Assembly: GCF_018704125.1 (NCBI RefSeq)
Contig: NZ_JAGTIS010000003.1
Location: 62,001 to 126,000, forward strand
From: Metapseudomonas boanensis
Lineage (GTDB): Bacteria; Pseudomonadota; Gammaproteobacteria; Pseudomonadales; Pseudomonadaceae
Reading direction: 5' to 3'
DNA: 64,000 bases
Part shown: positions 1-8,215 of the stretch, piece after piece
Position numbering within the stretch: the stretch's first letter is position 1
How the letters are laid out: each line of letters starts with the position of its first letter
Notes under the pieces: model-generated
Database searches by the model: none
The model's input: only the letters and a program-made list of their open reading frames with translations
Told to the model about the DNA's origin: nothing
Made by a program: the position numbers and the translations under genes

Positions 1-5
1 TCCCG

Positions 6-32
6 GATTCGCCAGCAAGCTGGCTCCTACAG
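6..32. repeat. REP-like element (single arm)
   Basis: This is one copy of the short motif reading GCCAGCAAGCTGGCTCCTAC, which recurs in intergenic regions across the window, often as inverted pairs. It lies at the 3' end of the DHH gene. Such REP elements are common between Pseudomonas genes. Confidence 0.75.
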
Positions 33-1007
33 GGCTGCGTGAGGATAGGCCTGAAGGAACTGCCCGACGAAGTCTTGCAGGTCCTCGGCCGCTAAGCGGT
101 TGATGCCGGCGGCCCGCTTGCGCCCGCCACCGGTGGCGAAGCTTCGGCAGAAGGCATCCGCCTCCAGGCTGGCAGTGGCCGGTACGCGCAGACTGAAAGT
201 CCAGTCGCCATCAGCTCTGGCACTGAGCAGGCCGAGCGCGCGCTGCGGATCCCGCGCCGCCAGCTGGTTGGCCAGCACACCGCTGACCCGCCGCGCCCAG
301 GGCTCAGCCGGCAGGCGATAGAGCAACGCCCCCGCGCCCGCCTGCCAGGGATCCAGGCTGGCCGCAGCCGCCATGTCAGCCGCATATCCTTCGCGCAATC
401 GGACAAAGCTGAGGCTATCCCGTACGAAGCCCAGGGGATCGTCATAGGGCAACAACTTCGCCGCCAACAGCACCGGATCGAAGTGCAGGTCGGCGAGGCT
501 TTCGCCATAGGCGTTGTAGTTCAGCAGCAGGCCCAATTCTTCCAGGCCGCCGATGTCCTCCTCCCCAAGCCCATGACGCGCGGCCAGCGCCCGGGCCGGG
601 CCCGGCATGCCATCGCCGAAGGCCGCCGCCACCGCCCAGCGATGGAATCGCCCCTCCAGGAAGCGATCCACCAGCAGGCTGGTGCAGACATCTGCAGCCG
701 TGTCGATGAAGGACTCGAACCCTGGGTGCTGCGGCAGCGCACCGGCAAAGTGATGGTCGAAGTAGCGAATGCGGACACCGACCTCGAGAAGCCGCGCGAC
801 ATCCGAGCGGTTCTGCTCATGGGCGATATCCAGCACCGTCACACGCTCGCCAGCGCCCGCCTGCACGCGCTGCAGCAGGCCAATGTCGCGCTTCACTCCG
901 CTGACCAGGCGCACCGCAGCGTCCAGCTCCCCGGCCAGGCGCAGTTGCTGCAAGGCGCAGAGTCCGTCCGCGTCACCATTGAAGGCACAGTGATCGAGCA
1001 TTTTCAT
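27..1007 (-). CDS. DHH-family phosphoesterase
   Basis: The 326-residue protein shows the DHH phosphoesterase signatures in order: FNGDADG near the N-terminus, LDIAH, FDHH near residue 85, and a C-terminal DHHA1-type GGGRKRAAG motif. The aspartates and histidines would bind the metal ions used to hydrolyse phosphodiester or related bonds; the actual substrate cannot be read from sequence. The frame stays open further upstream, but that part reads through a REP repeat. I place the start at the ATG at 1007 because it is preceded by GAGGAAT and begins just before the first conserved motif. It reads alone, with REP elements on both sides, and is probably not part of the catabolic set next to it. 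Confidence 0.85.
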   Translation of the reverse strand: MKMLDHCAFNGDADGLCALQQLRLAGELDAAVRLVSGVKRDIGLLQRVQAGAGERVTVLDIAHEQNRSDVARLLEVGVRIRYFDHHFAGALPQHPGFESFIDTAADVCTSLLVDRFLEGRFHRWAVAAAFGDGMPGPARALAARHGLGEEDIGGLEELGLLLNYNAYGESLADLHFDPVLLAAKLLPYDDPLGFVRDSLSFVRLREGYAADMAAAASLDPWQAGAGALLYRLPAEPWARRVSGVLANQLAARDPQRALGLLSARADGDWTFSLRVPATASLEADAFCRSFATGGGRKRAAGINRLAAEDLQDFVGQFLQAYPHAAL

Positions 1008-1025
1008 ATTCCTCGGATTCGAATC

Positions 1026-1088
1026 TGTAGGAGCCAGCTTGCTGGCGAATTCGGCGCCAGGCCTTTCGCCAGCAAGCGGGTTCCTACA
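1026..1088. repeat. REP inverted pair
   Basis: Two REP arms face each other, at 1026-1049 and 1065-1088, separated by about 15 nt. They fill the gap between the DHH gene and the upstream SDR gene and could fold into a long hairpin in either transcript. Confidence 0.75.
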
Positions 1089-1093
1089 TGCAA

Positions 1094-1882
1094 TCAGCGC
1101 ATCAGTTCGCCACCGTTGGCGTCCAGTTGCACACCGTTGATGGCGCTGGCGTAGTCGGAGGCCAGGAACAACGCCGCACGGGCACATTCCTCGTCGCCCG
1201 GCATGCGCCCGCCGGGAATCCCCGCGCTGCACTCGGTCCGCACCAGCTCTTCGCTGATGCCCCGCGCAGCCGCAGCCTCGCGCACATGGGCCTGCACCGG
1301 CTCGCCCCACATCCAACCACAGGCCAGGCCGTTGACCCGCAGGCCATGTTCAGCCAGCTCGTTCGCCAGGTAGCGCACCGCCACCGCCAGAGTGCCTTTG
1401 GAAATCGCGTAGGCGCCGCCGCCCGCATAGGGCTGGTGCACGCCCAGGGTGTTGATCATGACGATGGCGCCGGAGCGTTGGGCCTTCATCTGTGGCAGCA
1501 CGGCACGGGTCAGGTGCAACGAGCCGAACAGATTCACGTCGAGGGCCTCCTGCATCAACTGATCGGAGCAGTTTTCCAGCAGATCGAAGCCGCCATGGGC
1601 ATAGGCGCTGTTGACCAGAGCATCGATACGCCCGAAGCGCGCCACCGTGGCCTCGGCAAATGCCTGGCAAGCCTTGGCGTCGCTCACGTCGGTGGGCACC
1701 CAGAGCACCTGGCTGTCGGTGCCGATCGCACGAACGCGCTCTTCAGCCTCGCGCAGGCGCGCTTCATTGCGGGCGCAGATGGCCACCGCACGGGCGCCCT
1801 CGCGGGCGGCTTCCAGTGCGAGCTTGATACCCATTCCCGGGCCGATACCGGAAATCATCACAACCTTGTCTTTCAGCAACAT
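1094..1882 (-). CDS. SDR-family oxidoreductase
   Basis: The 262-residue short-chain dehydrogenase/reductase carries out NAD(P)-dependent oxidation or reduction of an alcohol or ketone. The dinucleotide-binding loop reads SGIGPGMG rather than the usual TGxxxGxG. The catalytic Tyr-Lys pair is visible as YAISK, preceded by a serine-poor INTLG stretch in place of the usual serine. It lies 169 nt downstream of the sulfotransferase on the same strand with a REP pair between, and has no copy of the regional operator of its own, so it may be the last gene of the DUF1214-sulfotransferase unit. The likely substrate is a hydroxyl or keto intermediate of the neighbouring catabolic pathway; this is inference. 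Confidence 0.85.
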   Translation of the reverse strand: MLLKDKVVMISGIGPGMGIKLALEAAREGARAVAICARNEARLREAEERVRAIGTDSQVLWVPTDVSDAKACQAFAEATVARFGRIDALVNSAYAHGGFDLLENCSDQLMQEALDVNLFGSLHLTRAVLPQMKAQRSGAIVMINTLGVHQPYAGGGAYAISKGTLAVAVRYLANELAEHGLRVNGLACGWMWGEPVQAHVREAAAARGISEELVRTECSAGIPGGRMPGDEECARAALFLASDYASAINGVQLDANGGELMR

Positions 1883-1941
1883 GTTCAGTTCCTCTTGTTG
1901 TTATCGATCTGCTGTTCGTAGGTACACGGGGGGACGCCTGG

Positions 1942-1993
1942 TTCTTGCTCGCGAACTCCGGGGGTCCCCTTCGCGAGCAAGCTCGCTCCTACA
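1942..1993. repeat. REP inverted pair
   Basis: Two arms built on TTGCTCGCGAA and its complement, the second running on into the CTCGCTCCTACA form, lie between the SDR and sulfotransferase genes. It could act as an mRNA-stabilising hairpin between the two genes. Confidence 0.7.
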
Positions 1994-2051
1994 CACAAAA
2001 ACCGACGCCAGCCCCAGCAGCGCATTCGCCAGCAGGCCGGCGCCGGCCGGT

Positions 2052-3233
2052 TCAGGCCAGATGGCGGGCGCGGTAATCGCCGTAGTCGCGTTGCAAGCGT
2101 GCCTCGTCGAGGCCGAAGGAGGCCGGGTCGTAGTGGTGCGCCGCACGCTTTTCGCGGCTATTGCGCGACAGCCAATCGGCCATCGCCTCACGCACGGGGG
2201 GCGTCAGCTCCAGCCCGGCGAAGCGGTAGATGCGCTCGACCACGCCCAGCGGCTGGCTCACGGTGTCTTCGAAATGCACGTCGAGGAAGGCGCCGGCCGG
2301 CATGTCCTCGCGTACCGCCATGCTGTGGCGCAGGGCGCGGGCCATGCGCTGGCTCCACTGCTCGCCGACCTGGGCCGGGTCCGCCTGGTCGCTGTAGATC
2401 TGCCAGAGGGTGTGGATGAAGCTGGCCAGCGAAGGAATGGTCTTGGCCGGGTCGCGGTGCGTAAGGATCACCTGGGCCTTTGGGAAGACCTTCAGCAGCA
2501 GTTCCAGGGTATGCAGGTGCTGCGGGCTCTTCAGCAGCCAGCGGCGCCCCTGCGCAATGCCACGACGTGCCTGCTGCCATTGCAGGAACTGCAGCATCTT
2601 CTTCAGGTAGGTGTAGACCTGGGTCTGATCCTGGCAGTCGAGCCAGGAGGTGTAGGCCGGCACGTTGACGTAGGAATCCATGGCGCAGAGGAACGAATGC
2701 TCCATGAGCATGAACTCTTCATCCGGCTGCTCGGCGTCAAGCGGGTGGATGGCGAGGATCTGCGGCACGAACTCGATCATCCCGGCCACCTCGGCGCGCG
2801 CCCGCTCGATTCGTACCTGAGGCTGCTCCAGGGTTTCGCCGGGCAGCGGCGCCGGGTAGCGGGTTTCCCACCACTGCGCCTTGCTGAACTGCGGGTCCAC
2901 CGACAACACGCGCTGCAGCAACGTGGTGCCGGTGCGCGGCAGGCCGACGATCACCAACGGGTCATCGATGGGCTGCTGGAGAATCTCCGGGTAGCGCTTG
3001 CAGTGGTCCTCGATCACCAGGCGGTTGACCAGTTGCGCGACCAGTTTTTCCCTGAGCAGGGCACGGCCTTGGGCGCAGAGGCGGGCTTCGTCATGCAGGG
3101 CACTCTCCAGAACCTGGAGGGCCTCGCGGAAATCACCGGGGCCAAAGTCGTCGAGCCCGCCGGCACGCGCGCGAGCCTCGGCCAGAAGGCTGTGTGGAGC
3201 GAACTCCTCGCCCGTTTCAATGGGGTTGGTCAT
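2052..3233 (-). CDS. PAPS-dependent sulfotransferase
   Basis: The 393-residue protein has the two PAPS-binding signatures of cytosolic-type sulfotransferases: the 5'-phosphosulfate loop GLPRTGTTLLQRVL near residue 97 and the 3'-phosphate segment LTHRDPAKTIPS in the second half. It should transfer a sulfo group from PAPS to a hydroxyl of a small molecule. The start codon overlaps the stop of the DUF1214 gene in an ATGA-type arrangement, so the two are translationally coupled. cysD and cysNC, which make PAPS, lie 2 kb away behind the same operator motif. Related sulfotransferase-DUF1214-SDR groupings are known to me mainly from steroid- or lipid-degrading bacteria; the acceptor here is unknown. 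Confidence 0.88.
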   Translation of the reverse strand: MTNPIETGEEFAPHSLLAEARARAGGLDDFGPGDFREALQVLESALHDEARLCAQGRALLREKLVAQLVNRLVIEDHCKRYPEILQQPIDDPLVIVGLPRTGTTLLQRVLSVDPQFSKAQWWETRYPAPLPGETLEQPQVRIERARAEVAGMIEFVPQILAIHPLDAEQPDEEFMLMEHSFLCAMDSYVNVPAYTSWLDCQDQTQVYTYLKKMLQFLQWQQARRGIAQGRRWLLKSPQHLHTLELLLKVFPKAQVILTHRDPAKTIPSLASFIHTLWQIYSDQADPAQVGEQWSQRMARALRHSMAVREDMPAGAFLDVHFEDTVSQPLGVVERIYRFAGLELTPPVREAMADWLSRNSREKRAAHHYDPASFGLDEARLQRDYGDYRARHLA

Positions 3234-4342
3234 TGCAGCTCCTTGAGGTGGTCGAGCTTGACCACGCGCGTGGTGGGATGGACCGGCTGCTCGGCGCCGA
3301 CCCAGCGCAGGCAGAGGGTGCCGTCGGCATGGCCGGCAGTTTCCAGCCAGTTCGGCAGGCCGGGGTCACGGTGACTCAGTACCATGCGCACCCCGCCACG
3401 CGCGTCCGACTGCGCCGAATGCTTGTTCAGGCAGATGCGGTGATGGCGGTAGTCGAGGGACTCCATCCAGTAGTTGTTGATCTGCAGGTTCCAGAAGTCG
3501 CAGGCAGGCACCTGGTCGACTTCGATCAGCAGCGCCTCGTCGTCCGCCAGGGACCAGTAGCTGTGGTAGTAGAAGATGTTCGGATCACCGCCCACAGACT
3601 GGCACAGGGCCTGGTCCGCGGGAGGTAGTTGGTTGGTGTGGGCCTGGTAACCTTGGGCCCAGTCAGCAAATAGCCGCGAAGTGTTCTCTACGAAGCTGGC
3701 GACCCTTCCCAGGCTCTGATGCAGGCGCTCGGCACTCAAAGGCTCCGGCTGCTGGCGGCTGTCCAGGCGCTCGATGCGCAACTGAGCGGGCTGCTCGCTG
3801 GTGCGGTCGAGAAAGGTCTGGCGGACGATCAGCGCATTGCTCTCGGGCTCCAGGCGCAACCAGTTGCCCTGCGCTACTGGCTCCTGACTGAGGATGATCT
3901 CGAAGCTGCCATCGGCCTTCAGTTGAAGCTGGCTGGCATCGATGAATCCGGTCTGGATCATCTTCCCGTCGCTCTCATACCCGCCCTTCTGGGTGCCGAA
4001 GCTGAGGTAGGACACGCTGCCGCGACGACCGCTGACGCGGTACTGCCGCTCGCCATTGAGACGTGCGTATTGGTAGAGGTTGTCCGGGTTATCCGCGCCG
4101 ATCTTCGCCGTCTCGTGAGACGGGGAGAAGAATCCGGGGAAGTCCGGGTCGGCAAACTCCAGGTGCATTTCCAGGGCAATGCGCAGCAGGCGGCTGAGGT
4201 AGCGGAATCCCTCGGCGCGGGTTTGCGCATCGTTCGGCGCCTCAGCCCGCAATATCTGCTCGCCACTGCGTTTGAGCTGGTCGCAGAAATCGCTCCAGAC
4301 CTGCCCGCTGAGCACCCGTTGTTCGATTCCATCTGTCGCCAT
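3230..4342 (-). CDS. DUF1214 domain protein
   Basis: The 370-residue protein matches the DUF1214 family in its C-terminal half, with the stretch ALLIEVDQVPACDFWNLQIN followed by an aromatic, RHHRICLN-containing region. No catalytic mechanism is established for the family. I start at the ATG at 4342 rather than an in-frame GTG at 4369, because AGAGGAG lies about 8 nt upstream of this ATG. It is the first gene of the unit with the sulfotransferase and is preceded by operator copy A. It may act on, or bind, the same substrate as the sulfotransferase; this is only inferred from position. Confidence 0.8.
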   Translation of the reverse strand: MATDGIEQRVLSGQVWSDFCDQLKRSGEQILRAEAPNDAQTRAEGFRYLSRLLRIALEMHLEFADPDFPGFFSPSHETAKIGADNPDNLYQYARLNGERQYRVSGRRGSVSYLSFGTQKGGYESDGKMIQTGFIDASQLQLKADGSFEIILSQEPVAQGNWLRLEPESNALIVRQTFLDRTSEQPAQLRIERLDSRQQPEPLSAERLHQSLGRVASFVENTSRLFADWAQGYQAHTNQLPPADQALCQSVGGDPNIFYYHSYWSLADDEALLIEVDQVPACDFWNLQINNYWMESLDYRHHRICLNKHSAQSDARGGVRMVLSHRDPGLPNWLETAGHADGTLCLRWVGAEQPVHPTTRVVKLDHLKELQ

Positions 4343-4413
4343 GTCGGTCTCCTCTGGTCCGGCGGACACCCCGCCACTGCAGGCACCTTAGGGAGGCCGA
4401 CGGTCTGGGTTCT

Positions 4414-4429
4414 TCGTCTGAGCGGACTA
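4414..4429 (-). promoter_or_regulatory. Regulon operator copy A (DUF1214 unit)
   Basis: On the minus strand this reads TAGTCC-GCTC-AGACGA and lies 71 nt before the DUF1214 start. It matches the regional consensus T(A/C)GTCC-N4-GGAC(G/T)A at 11 of 12 positions. The 21 bases at 4407-4427 are repeated exactly, in opposite orientation, at 5152-5172 before cysD, each pointing at its own gene. Confidence 0.75.
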
Positions 4430-4494
4430 AAAAGCGCGGGGCGTTGGGCTTCGCTTCACACTGCGGAAACCTGCTCAGTGCTACCCCGCAGCCT

Positions 4495-4553
4495 CGTAGG
4501 AGCGAGCTTGCTCGCGAAAGCCGCCGCCCATTCGCCAGCAAGTTGATCCGTAC
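4495..4553. repeat. REP inverted pair (one arm diverged)
   Basis: One arm at 4495-4518 and a diverged opposing arm at 4531-4553 lie between the divergent operators A and B. This separates the promoters of the minus-strand DUF1214 unit and the plus-strand SRPBCC gene. Confidence 0.65.
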
Positions 4554-4574
4554 AACGAGGGAGTACGAGCGCCC

Positions 4575-4590
4575 TAGTCCGCCTGGACGA
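4575..4590 (+). promoter_or_regulatory. Regulon operator copy B (SRPBCC gene)
   Basis: The sequence TAGTCC-GCCT-GGACGA matches the consensus at all 12 defined positions and lies 84 nt before the SRPBCC start codon. Confidence 0.75.
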
Positions 4591-4674
4591 GGAGCCGCGC
4601 GTGACGCACTGGGAGGATCGCTCGGGAACGGCGCTGCACCCCGCAGCGCCGCGCACTCAGCCAAGGAATTCCCA

Positions 4675-5145
4675 ATGCCTGACGAAAAGAACCTGGTCCG
4701 CTCGCTGACCGTGGATATCGCCGCCCCCGCCGAGCTGGTCTGGTCGGTGCTCATCGACCTGGAGCGCTACCCGCAATGGAACCCCTTCACGGTCAAGGTG
4801 GAATCCAGCCTGCGCCTGGGCGAGCCGGTGAATCTGTACCTGCCCGACCCCGCCCGCCCCGGCGAGTTGGTGCATGTGATCGAAGAGCTGGTCGCCTTCG
4901 ATCCGCAACGCTTGCTGTCGTGGGAAATGTTCTCCAGCGCCAGTAATCCGGATGCCGCTCGTCGCGACCAGGTCATCGAAGCCACGGGCCCCGCGAGCTG
5001 CCGCTACTACACCACCGACCTGTTTCTCGGCCCGACCGCCGATCAAGTGATGGCGCTGCACGGCCCCTGGGTCAAGCAGGGCTTCGATGCGGTGGCCCTG
5101 GCCGTCAAGGCGCGCGCCGAATCCCTCTTTGCCGCGGGTCGCTGA
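4675..5145 (+). CDS. SRPBCC (START-like) domain protein
   Basis: The 156-residue protein begins with the polyketide-cyclase/SRPBCC signature (VDIAAPAELVWSVLIDLERYPQWNP) in two parts, VDIAAPAELVW and LERYPQWNPF, and spans the full length of this helix-grip fold. Members bind hydrophobic ligands in a deep cavity; some are cyclases or hydrolases, most have unknown roles. The start is the ATG at 4675, after AAGGAA. It stands alone behind operator B, and its stop is five bases before operator C of cysD. A role in binding or turning over a polycyclic intermediate fits the setting but is not shown. Confidence 0.8.
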   Translation: MPDEKNLVRSLTVDIAAPAELVWSVLIDLERYPQWNPFTVKVESSLRLGEPVNLYLPDPARPGELVHVIEELVAFDPQRLLSWEMFSSASNPDAARRDQVIEATGPASCRYYTTDLFLGPTADQVMALHGPWVKQGFDAVALAVKARAESLFAAGR

Positions 5146-5149
5146 AACT

Positions 5150-5165
5150 TCGTCCGCTCAGACGA
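5150..5165 (+). promoter_or_regulatory. Regulon operator copy C (cysD-cysNC)
   Basis: The site reads TCGTCC-GCTC-AGACGA (11 of 12) and sits within the wider inverted repeat TTCGTC-N6-GACGAA. It lies 88 nt before cysD. It shares 21 identical bases with copy A, which links PAPS synthesis and the sulfotransferase unit. Confidence 0.78.
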
Positions 5166-5201
5166 AGAACCCGCAGTGGCGCTTTCCCTACCGTGGAAAA
5201 A

Positions 5202-5234
5202 AGCCGGGCCGGCCATACCAGGCCGAACCCGGCT
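5202..5234 (+). promoter_or_regulatory. Leader hairpin before cysD
   Basis: AGCCGGG at 5202-5208 pairs with CCCGGCT at 5228-5234, with an inner GGCC/GGCC pairing. The hairpin lies between operator C and the AAGGAGG ribosome site of cysD. There is no T-run after it, so it is more likely an mRNA 5' structure than a terminator. Confidence 0.45.
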
Positions 5235-5253
5235 CCATCCAAGGAGGCAAGCA

Positions 5254-6150
5254 ATGCTGACTCATCTACAACGGCTGGAAGCGGAAAGCGTCCAGATCAT
5301 CCGCGAAGTGGTAGCCGAGTGTGAAAACCCGGTGATGCTCTACTCCATCGGCAAGGACAGCGCAGTGATGCTGCACCTGGCGATGAAGGCCTTCGCCCCG
5401 GGCAAGCCGCCCTTCCCCCTACTGCACGTGGACACCACCTGGAAGTTCCGCGAAATGATCGCCTTCCGCGACCAGACCGCCCAACGCCTGGGACTGGAAC
5501 TGCTGGTGCACATCAACCCGGAAGGTCTGGAACGCCAGATCGATCCGTTCACCCATGGCTCGGCGCTGCACACCGACGTGTGGAAAACCCAAGGATTGAA
5601 GCAAGCCCTGGATCTCTATGGCTTCGACGCGGCCTTCGGCGGTGCCCGCCGCGACGAGGAGAAGTCCCGAGCCAAGGAACGGGTCTTCTCGATCCGCTCC
5701 GAGCAGCACCGCTGGGACCCCAAGCAACAGCGCCCGGAACTCTGGCGCTTGTACAACACGCGCAAACGCAAGGGCGAAAGCCTGCGCGTATTCCCGCTGT
5801 CGAACTGGACCGAGCTGGATATCTGGCAATACATCTACCTCGAACAGATCCCCATCGTGCCCCTCTACTTCGCCAAGGAGCGCCCCGTGGTGCGCCGCGA
5901 CGGCACGCTGATCATGGTCGATGACGAGCGCCTGCCGCTGCGTCCCGGCGAAACACCCGAACTGCGCAAGGTGCGCTTCCGCACCCTCGGCTGCTACCCG
6001 CTGACCGGCGCCATCGACAGCGAGGCCGACAACCTATCGGCAATCATCCAGGAAATGCTGGTGAGCCGTACTTCCGAGCGCCAGGGCCGGCTGATCGACA
6101 GCGACTCGGCCGGCTCCATGGAGAAGAAGAAACAAGAGGGGTATTTCTAA
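5254..6150 (+). CDS. cysD: Sulfate adenylyltransferase subunit 2
   Basis: CysD is the catalytic subunit that makes adenosine 5'-phosphosulfate from ATP and sulfate; GTP hydrolysis by its CysN partner drives the reaction. The 298-residue protein has the PP-loop signature [13 protein letters not shown] near residue 30 and the [18 protein letters not shown] segment typical of CysD. The start at 5254 follows an AAGGAGG site; an upstream in-frame ATG is discarded. Its TAA stop overlaps the ATG of cysNC. Although Pseudomonas use cysD-cysNC for cysteine synthesis, this copy lies inside a catabolic cluster, next to a sulfotransferase and behind the same operator, so it may be a dedicated second copy. 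Confidence 0.93.
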   Translation: MLTHLQRLEAESVQIIREVVAECENPVMLYSIGKDSAVMLHLAMKAFAPGKPPFPLLHVDTTWKFREMIAFRDQTAQRLGLELLVHINPEGLERQIDPFTHGSALHTDVWKTQGLKQALDLYGFDAAFGGARRDEEKSRAKERVFSIRSEQHRWDPKQQRPELWRLYNTRKRKGESLRVFPLSNWTELDIWQYIYLEQIPIVPLYFAKERPVVRRDGTLIMVDDERLPLRPGETPELRKVRFRTLGCYPLTGAIDSEADNLSAIIQEMLVSRTSERQGRLIDSDSAGSMEKKKQEGYF

Positions 6151-8027
6151 TGAGCGCCATTACCAACCTGGACCAGTACCTCGAACAGCAACAGCACAAG
6201 GACCTGCTGCGCTTCATCACCTGTGGCAGCGTCGACGACGGCAAGAGCACCTTGATCGGGCGCCTGCTGTACGAGTCGAAAGTGCTCTTCGAAGACCAGC
6301 TCGGCCAGCTCGAAGCGGACTCCAGGAAGCTCGGCACCCAGGGCGGTGAGCTGGACTTCGCCCTACTGGTGGACGGCCTGGCCGCCGAGCGTGAGCAAGG
6401 CATCACCATCGATGTGGCGTACCGCTTCTTCGCCACCGACAAGCGCAAGTTCATCGTCGCCGACACCCCCGGCCACGAGCAGTACACGCGCAACATGGTC
6501 ACCGGCGCCTCCACCGCCGACCTTGCGGTGATCCTCATCGACGCACGCCAGGGCTTGTTGCCACAGACGCGCCGGCACAGTTACCTGGTGTCCTTGCTGG
6601 GCATCCGCCAAGTGCTGGTGGCGGTGAACAAGATGGACCTGATGGGCTATTCCGAGGATGTCTTCAACCGCATCGAGGCTGATTACCGCGCCTTCGCCGG
6701 GCAACTCGGGCTGACGGACATCCAGTGCATCCCGCTCTCGGCACTCAAAGGCGACAACCTTCTGGAGCCCAGCGCCAACATGCCCTGGTACCAGGGCCCG
6801 TGCCTGCTCCAGCACCTGGAAAGCGTGCCGCTGGAAGCTGCCGTGCCCGGCAACGCCGCGTTCCGCCTGCCGGTGCAATGGGTGAATCGGCCGAACCTCG
6901 ACTTCCGCGGCTACTCCGGTAACGTGGCAGCGGGCAGTATTCGCGTGGGCGAACGGATCCGCGCGCTGCCGTCGGGCCAACAGAGTCGCATCAGCGGCAT
7001 TCTCGGAATGGCCGGCGCGCAAGAAGAGGCCATCTGCGGCCAGGCCGTGACCCTGACCCTGGAAGACGAGATCGACATCAGCCGTGGCGACCTGATCGCC
7101 CTGGCCGATGCGCCACCTGCCGTGGCCGACCAGTTCGAGGCAACCCTGGTGTGGATGGGCGAGGAACCGCTGCTACCCGGTCGCCCCTACCTGATGAAGG
7201 TCGGTTGCCGCACCCTCGGCATGAGTTGCGCCTCCCTCAAGCACAAGATCAACGTCAACACCCTGGAGCAACTGGCAGCCAAGACCCTGGAGCTGAACGA
7301 GATCGGCGTGTGCAACCTGAGCCTGGACCAGCCGATCGCCTTCGATGCCTATGCCGAGAACCGCGATACCGGCGGCTTCATCGTCATCGACCGGCTGAGC
7401 AACCAGACCGTGGCCGCCGGCATGCTGCACTTCGCCTTGCGCCGCGCACAGAACGTGCATTGGCAGGCCATCGACGTGAATCGCCAGGCCCATGCCGCAC
7501 TCAAGGGACAGACCCCGCGCATCCTCTGGCTCACCGGTCTCTCCGGTGCCGGCAAGTCGACCATCGCCAACCTGGTGGAACGCAAGCTGCACGCGCTGGG
7601 CCGGCACACCTACCTGCTCGACGGCGACAACGTGCGCCACGGTCTGAACCGTGACCTGGGCTTCAGCGAAGCCGATCGGGTAGAGAACATCCGCCGGGTG
7701 GCCGAAGTGGCGAGGCTGATGCTGGACGCGGGGCTGATCACGCTGGTGTCGTTCATCTCGCCCTTCCGCGCCGAGCGGGAACTGGCGCGCAGCCTGGCCG
7801 GTGAAGGGGCCTTCCTGGAGGTCTTCATCGATGCGCCTCTGGCCCTGGCCGAGCAGCGCGACCCCAAAGGCCTCTACCAGAAGGCACGGCGCGGCGAGCT
7901 GAAGAACTTTACCGGCATCGATTCGCCCTACGAGCCGCCACTGGCGCCGGATATCCACATCGACACAGGAAGCGAAACGGCGGAAGCGGCCGCCGAACGC
8001 ATCGTCGAGCGGCTGTTGATGCCTTAG
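6150..8027 (+). CDS. cysNC: Fused sulfate adenylyltransferase GTPase / APS kinase
   Basis: This 625-residue fusion supplies two activities. The N-terminal CysN GTPase shows the G motifs [14 protein letters not shown] and NKMD and powers APS formation by CysD. The C-terminal APS kinase, starting near residue 455, has the P-loop GLSGAGKST and the [11 protein letters not shown] segment and phosphorylates APS to PAPS. The TAATG overlap with cysD shows translational coupling. Fused CysNC is normal in Pseudomonas and resembles NodQ, which with NodP feeds the sulfotransferase NodH in rhizobia. Here the product PAPS can serve the sulfotransferase at 2052-3233. No PAPS reductase gene is present nearby. 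Confidence 0.93.
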   Translation: MSAITNLDQYLEQQQHKDLLRFITCGSVDDGKSTLIGRLLYESKVLFEDQLGQLEADSRKLGTQGGELDFALLVDGLAAEREQGITIDVAYRFFATDKRKFIVADTPGHEQYTRNMVTGASTADLAVILIDARQGLLPQTRRHSYLVSLLGIRQVLVAVNKMDLMGYSEDVFNRIEADYRAFAGQLGLTDIQCIPLSALKGDNLLEPSANMPWYQGPCLLQHLESVPLEAAVPGNAAFRLPVQWVNRPNLDFRGYSGNVAAGSIRVGERIRALPSGQQSRISGILGMAGAQEEAICGQAVTLTLEDEIDISRGDLIALADAPPAVADQFEATLVWMGEEPLLPGRPYLMKVGCRTLGMSCASLKHKINVNTLEQLAAKTLELNEIGVCNLSLDQPIAFDAYAENRDTGGFIVIDRLSNQTVAAGMLHFALRRAQNVHWQAIDVNRQAHAALKGQTPRILWLTGLSGAGKSTIANLVERKLHALGRHTYLLDGDNVRHGLNRDLGFSEADRVENIRRVAEVARLMLDAGLITLVSFISPFRAERELARSLAGEGAFLEVFIDAPLALAEQRDPKGLYQKARRGELKNFTGIDSPYEPPLAPDIHIDTGSETAEAAAERIVERLLMP

Positions 8028-8047
8028 CCGGGATTGCCGCCCGGCCG

Positions 8048-8117
8048 TTCGCCAGCAAGCTGGCTCCTACAGGGCCTGCCACCCTCCCGCCCCGTAGGAG
8101 CCAGCTTGCTCGCGAAG
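8048..8117. repeat. REP inverted pair
   Basis: Facing REP arms at 8048-8072 and 8092-8117 follow cysNC. They lie before operator D, so they separate the cysDNC transcript from the regulator gene. Confidence 0.75.
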
Positions 8118-8131
8118 GCCCCGCCATTGGC

Positions 8132-8147
8132 TAGGCCGAACGGACGA
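8132..8147 (+). promoter_or_regulatory. Regulon operator copy D (first LuxR-type gene)
   Basis: TAGGCC-GAAC-GGACGA matches the consensus at 11 of 12 positions and lies 68 nt before the first LuxR-type regulator, which suggests auto- or cross-regulation. Confidence 0.68.
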
Positions 8148-8215
8148 TTTGCTCAACGCCCGAGCCACCAATACTCGCCCCATCCAGCCCGACAACCACA
8201 ACTAGAGAGGCGAGG

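Noticed and set aside
1008-1316. N-terminal extension of the DHH protein
   Set aside because: It translates a REP repeat and the complement of the SDR gene; the ATG at 1007 has a proper ribosome site.
1883-2051. Possible operator before the SDR gene at 1094
   Set aside because: No sequence with both half-sites was found; only a REP pair is present.
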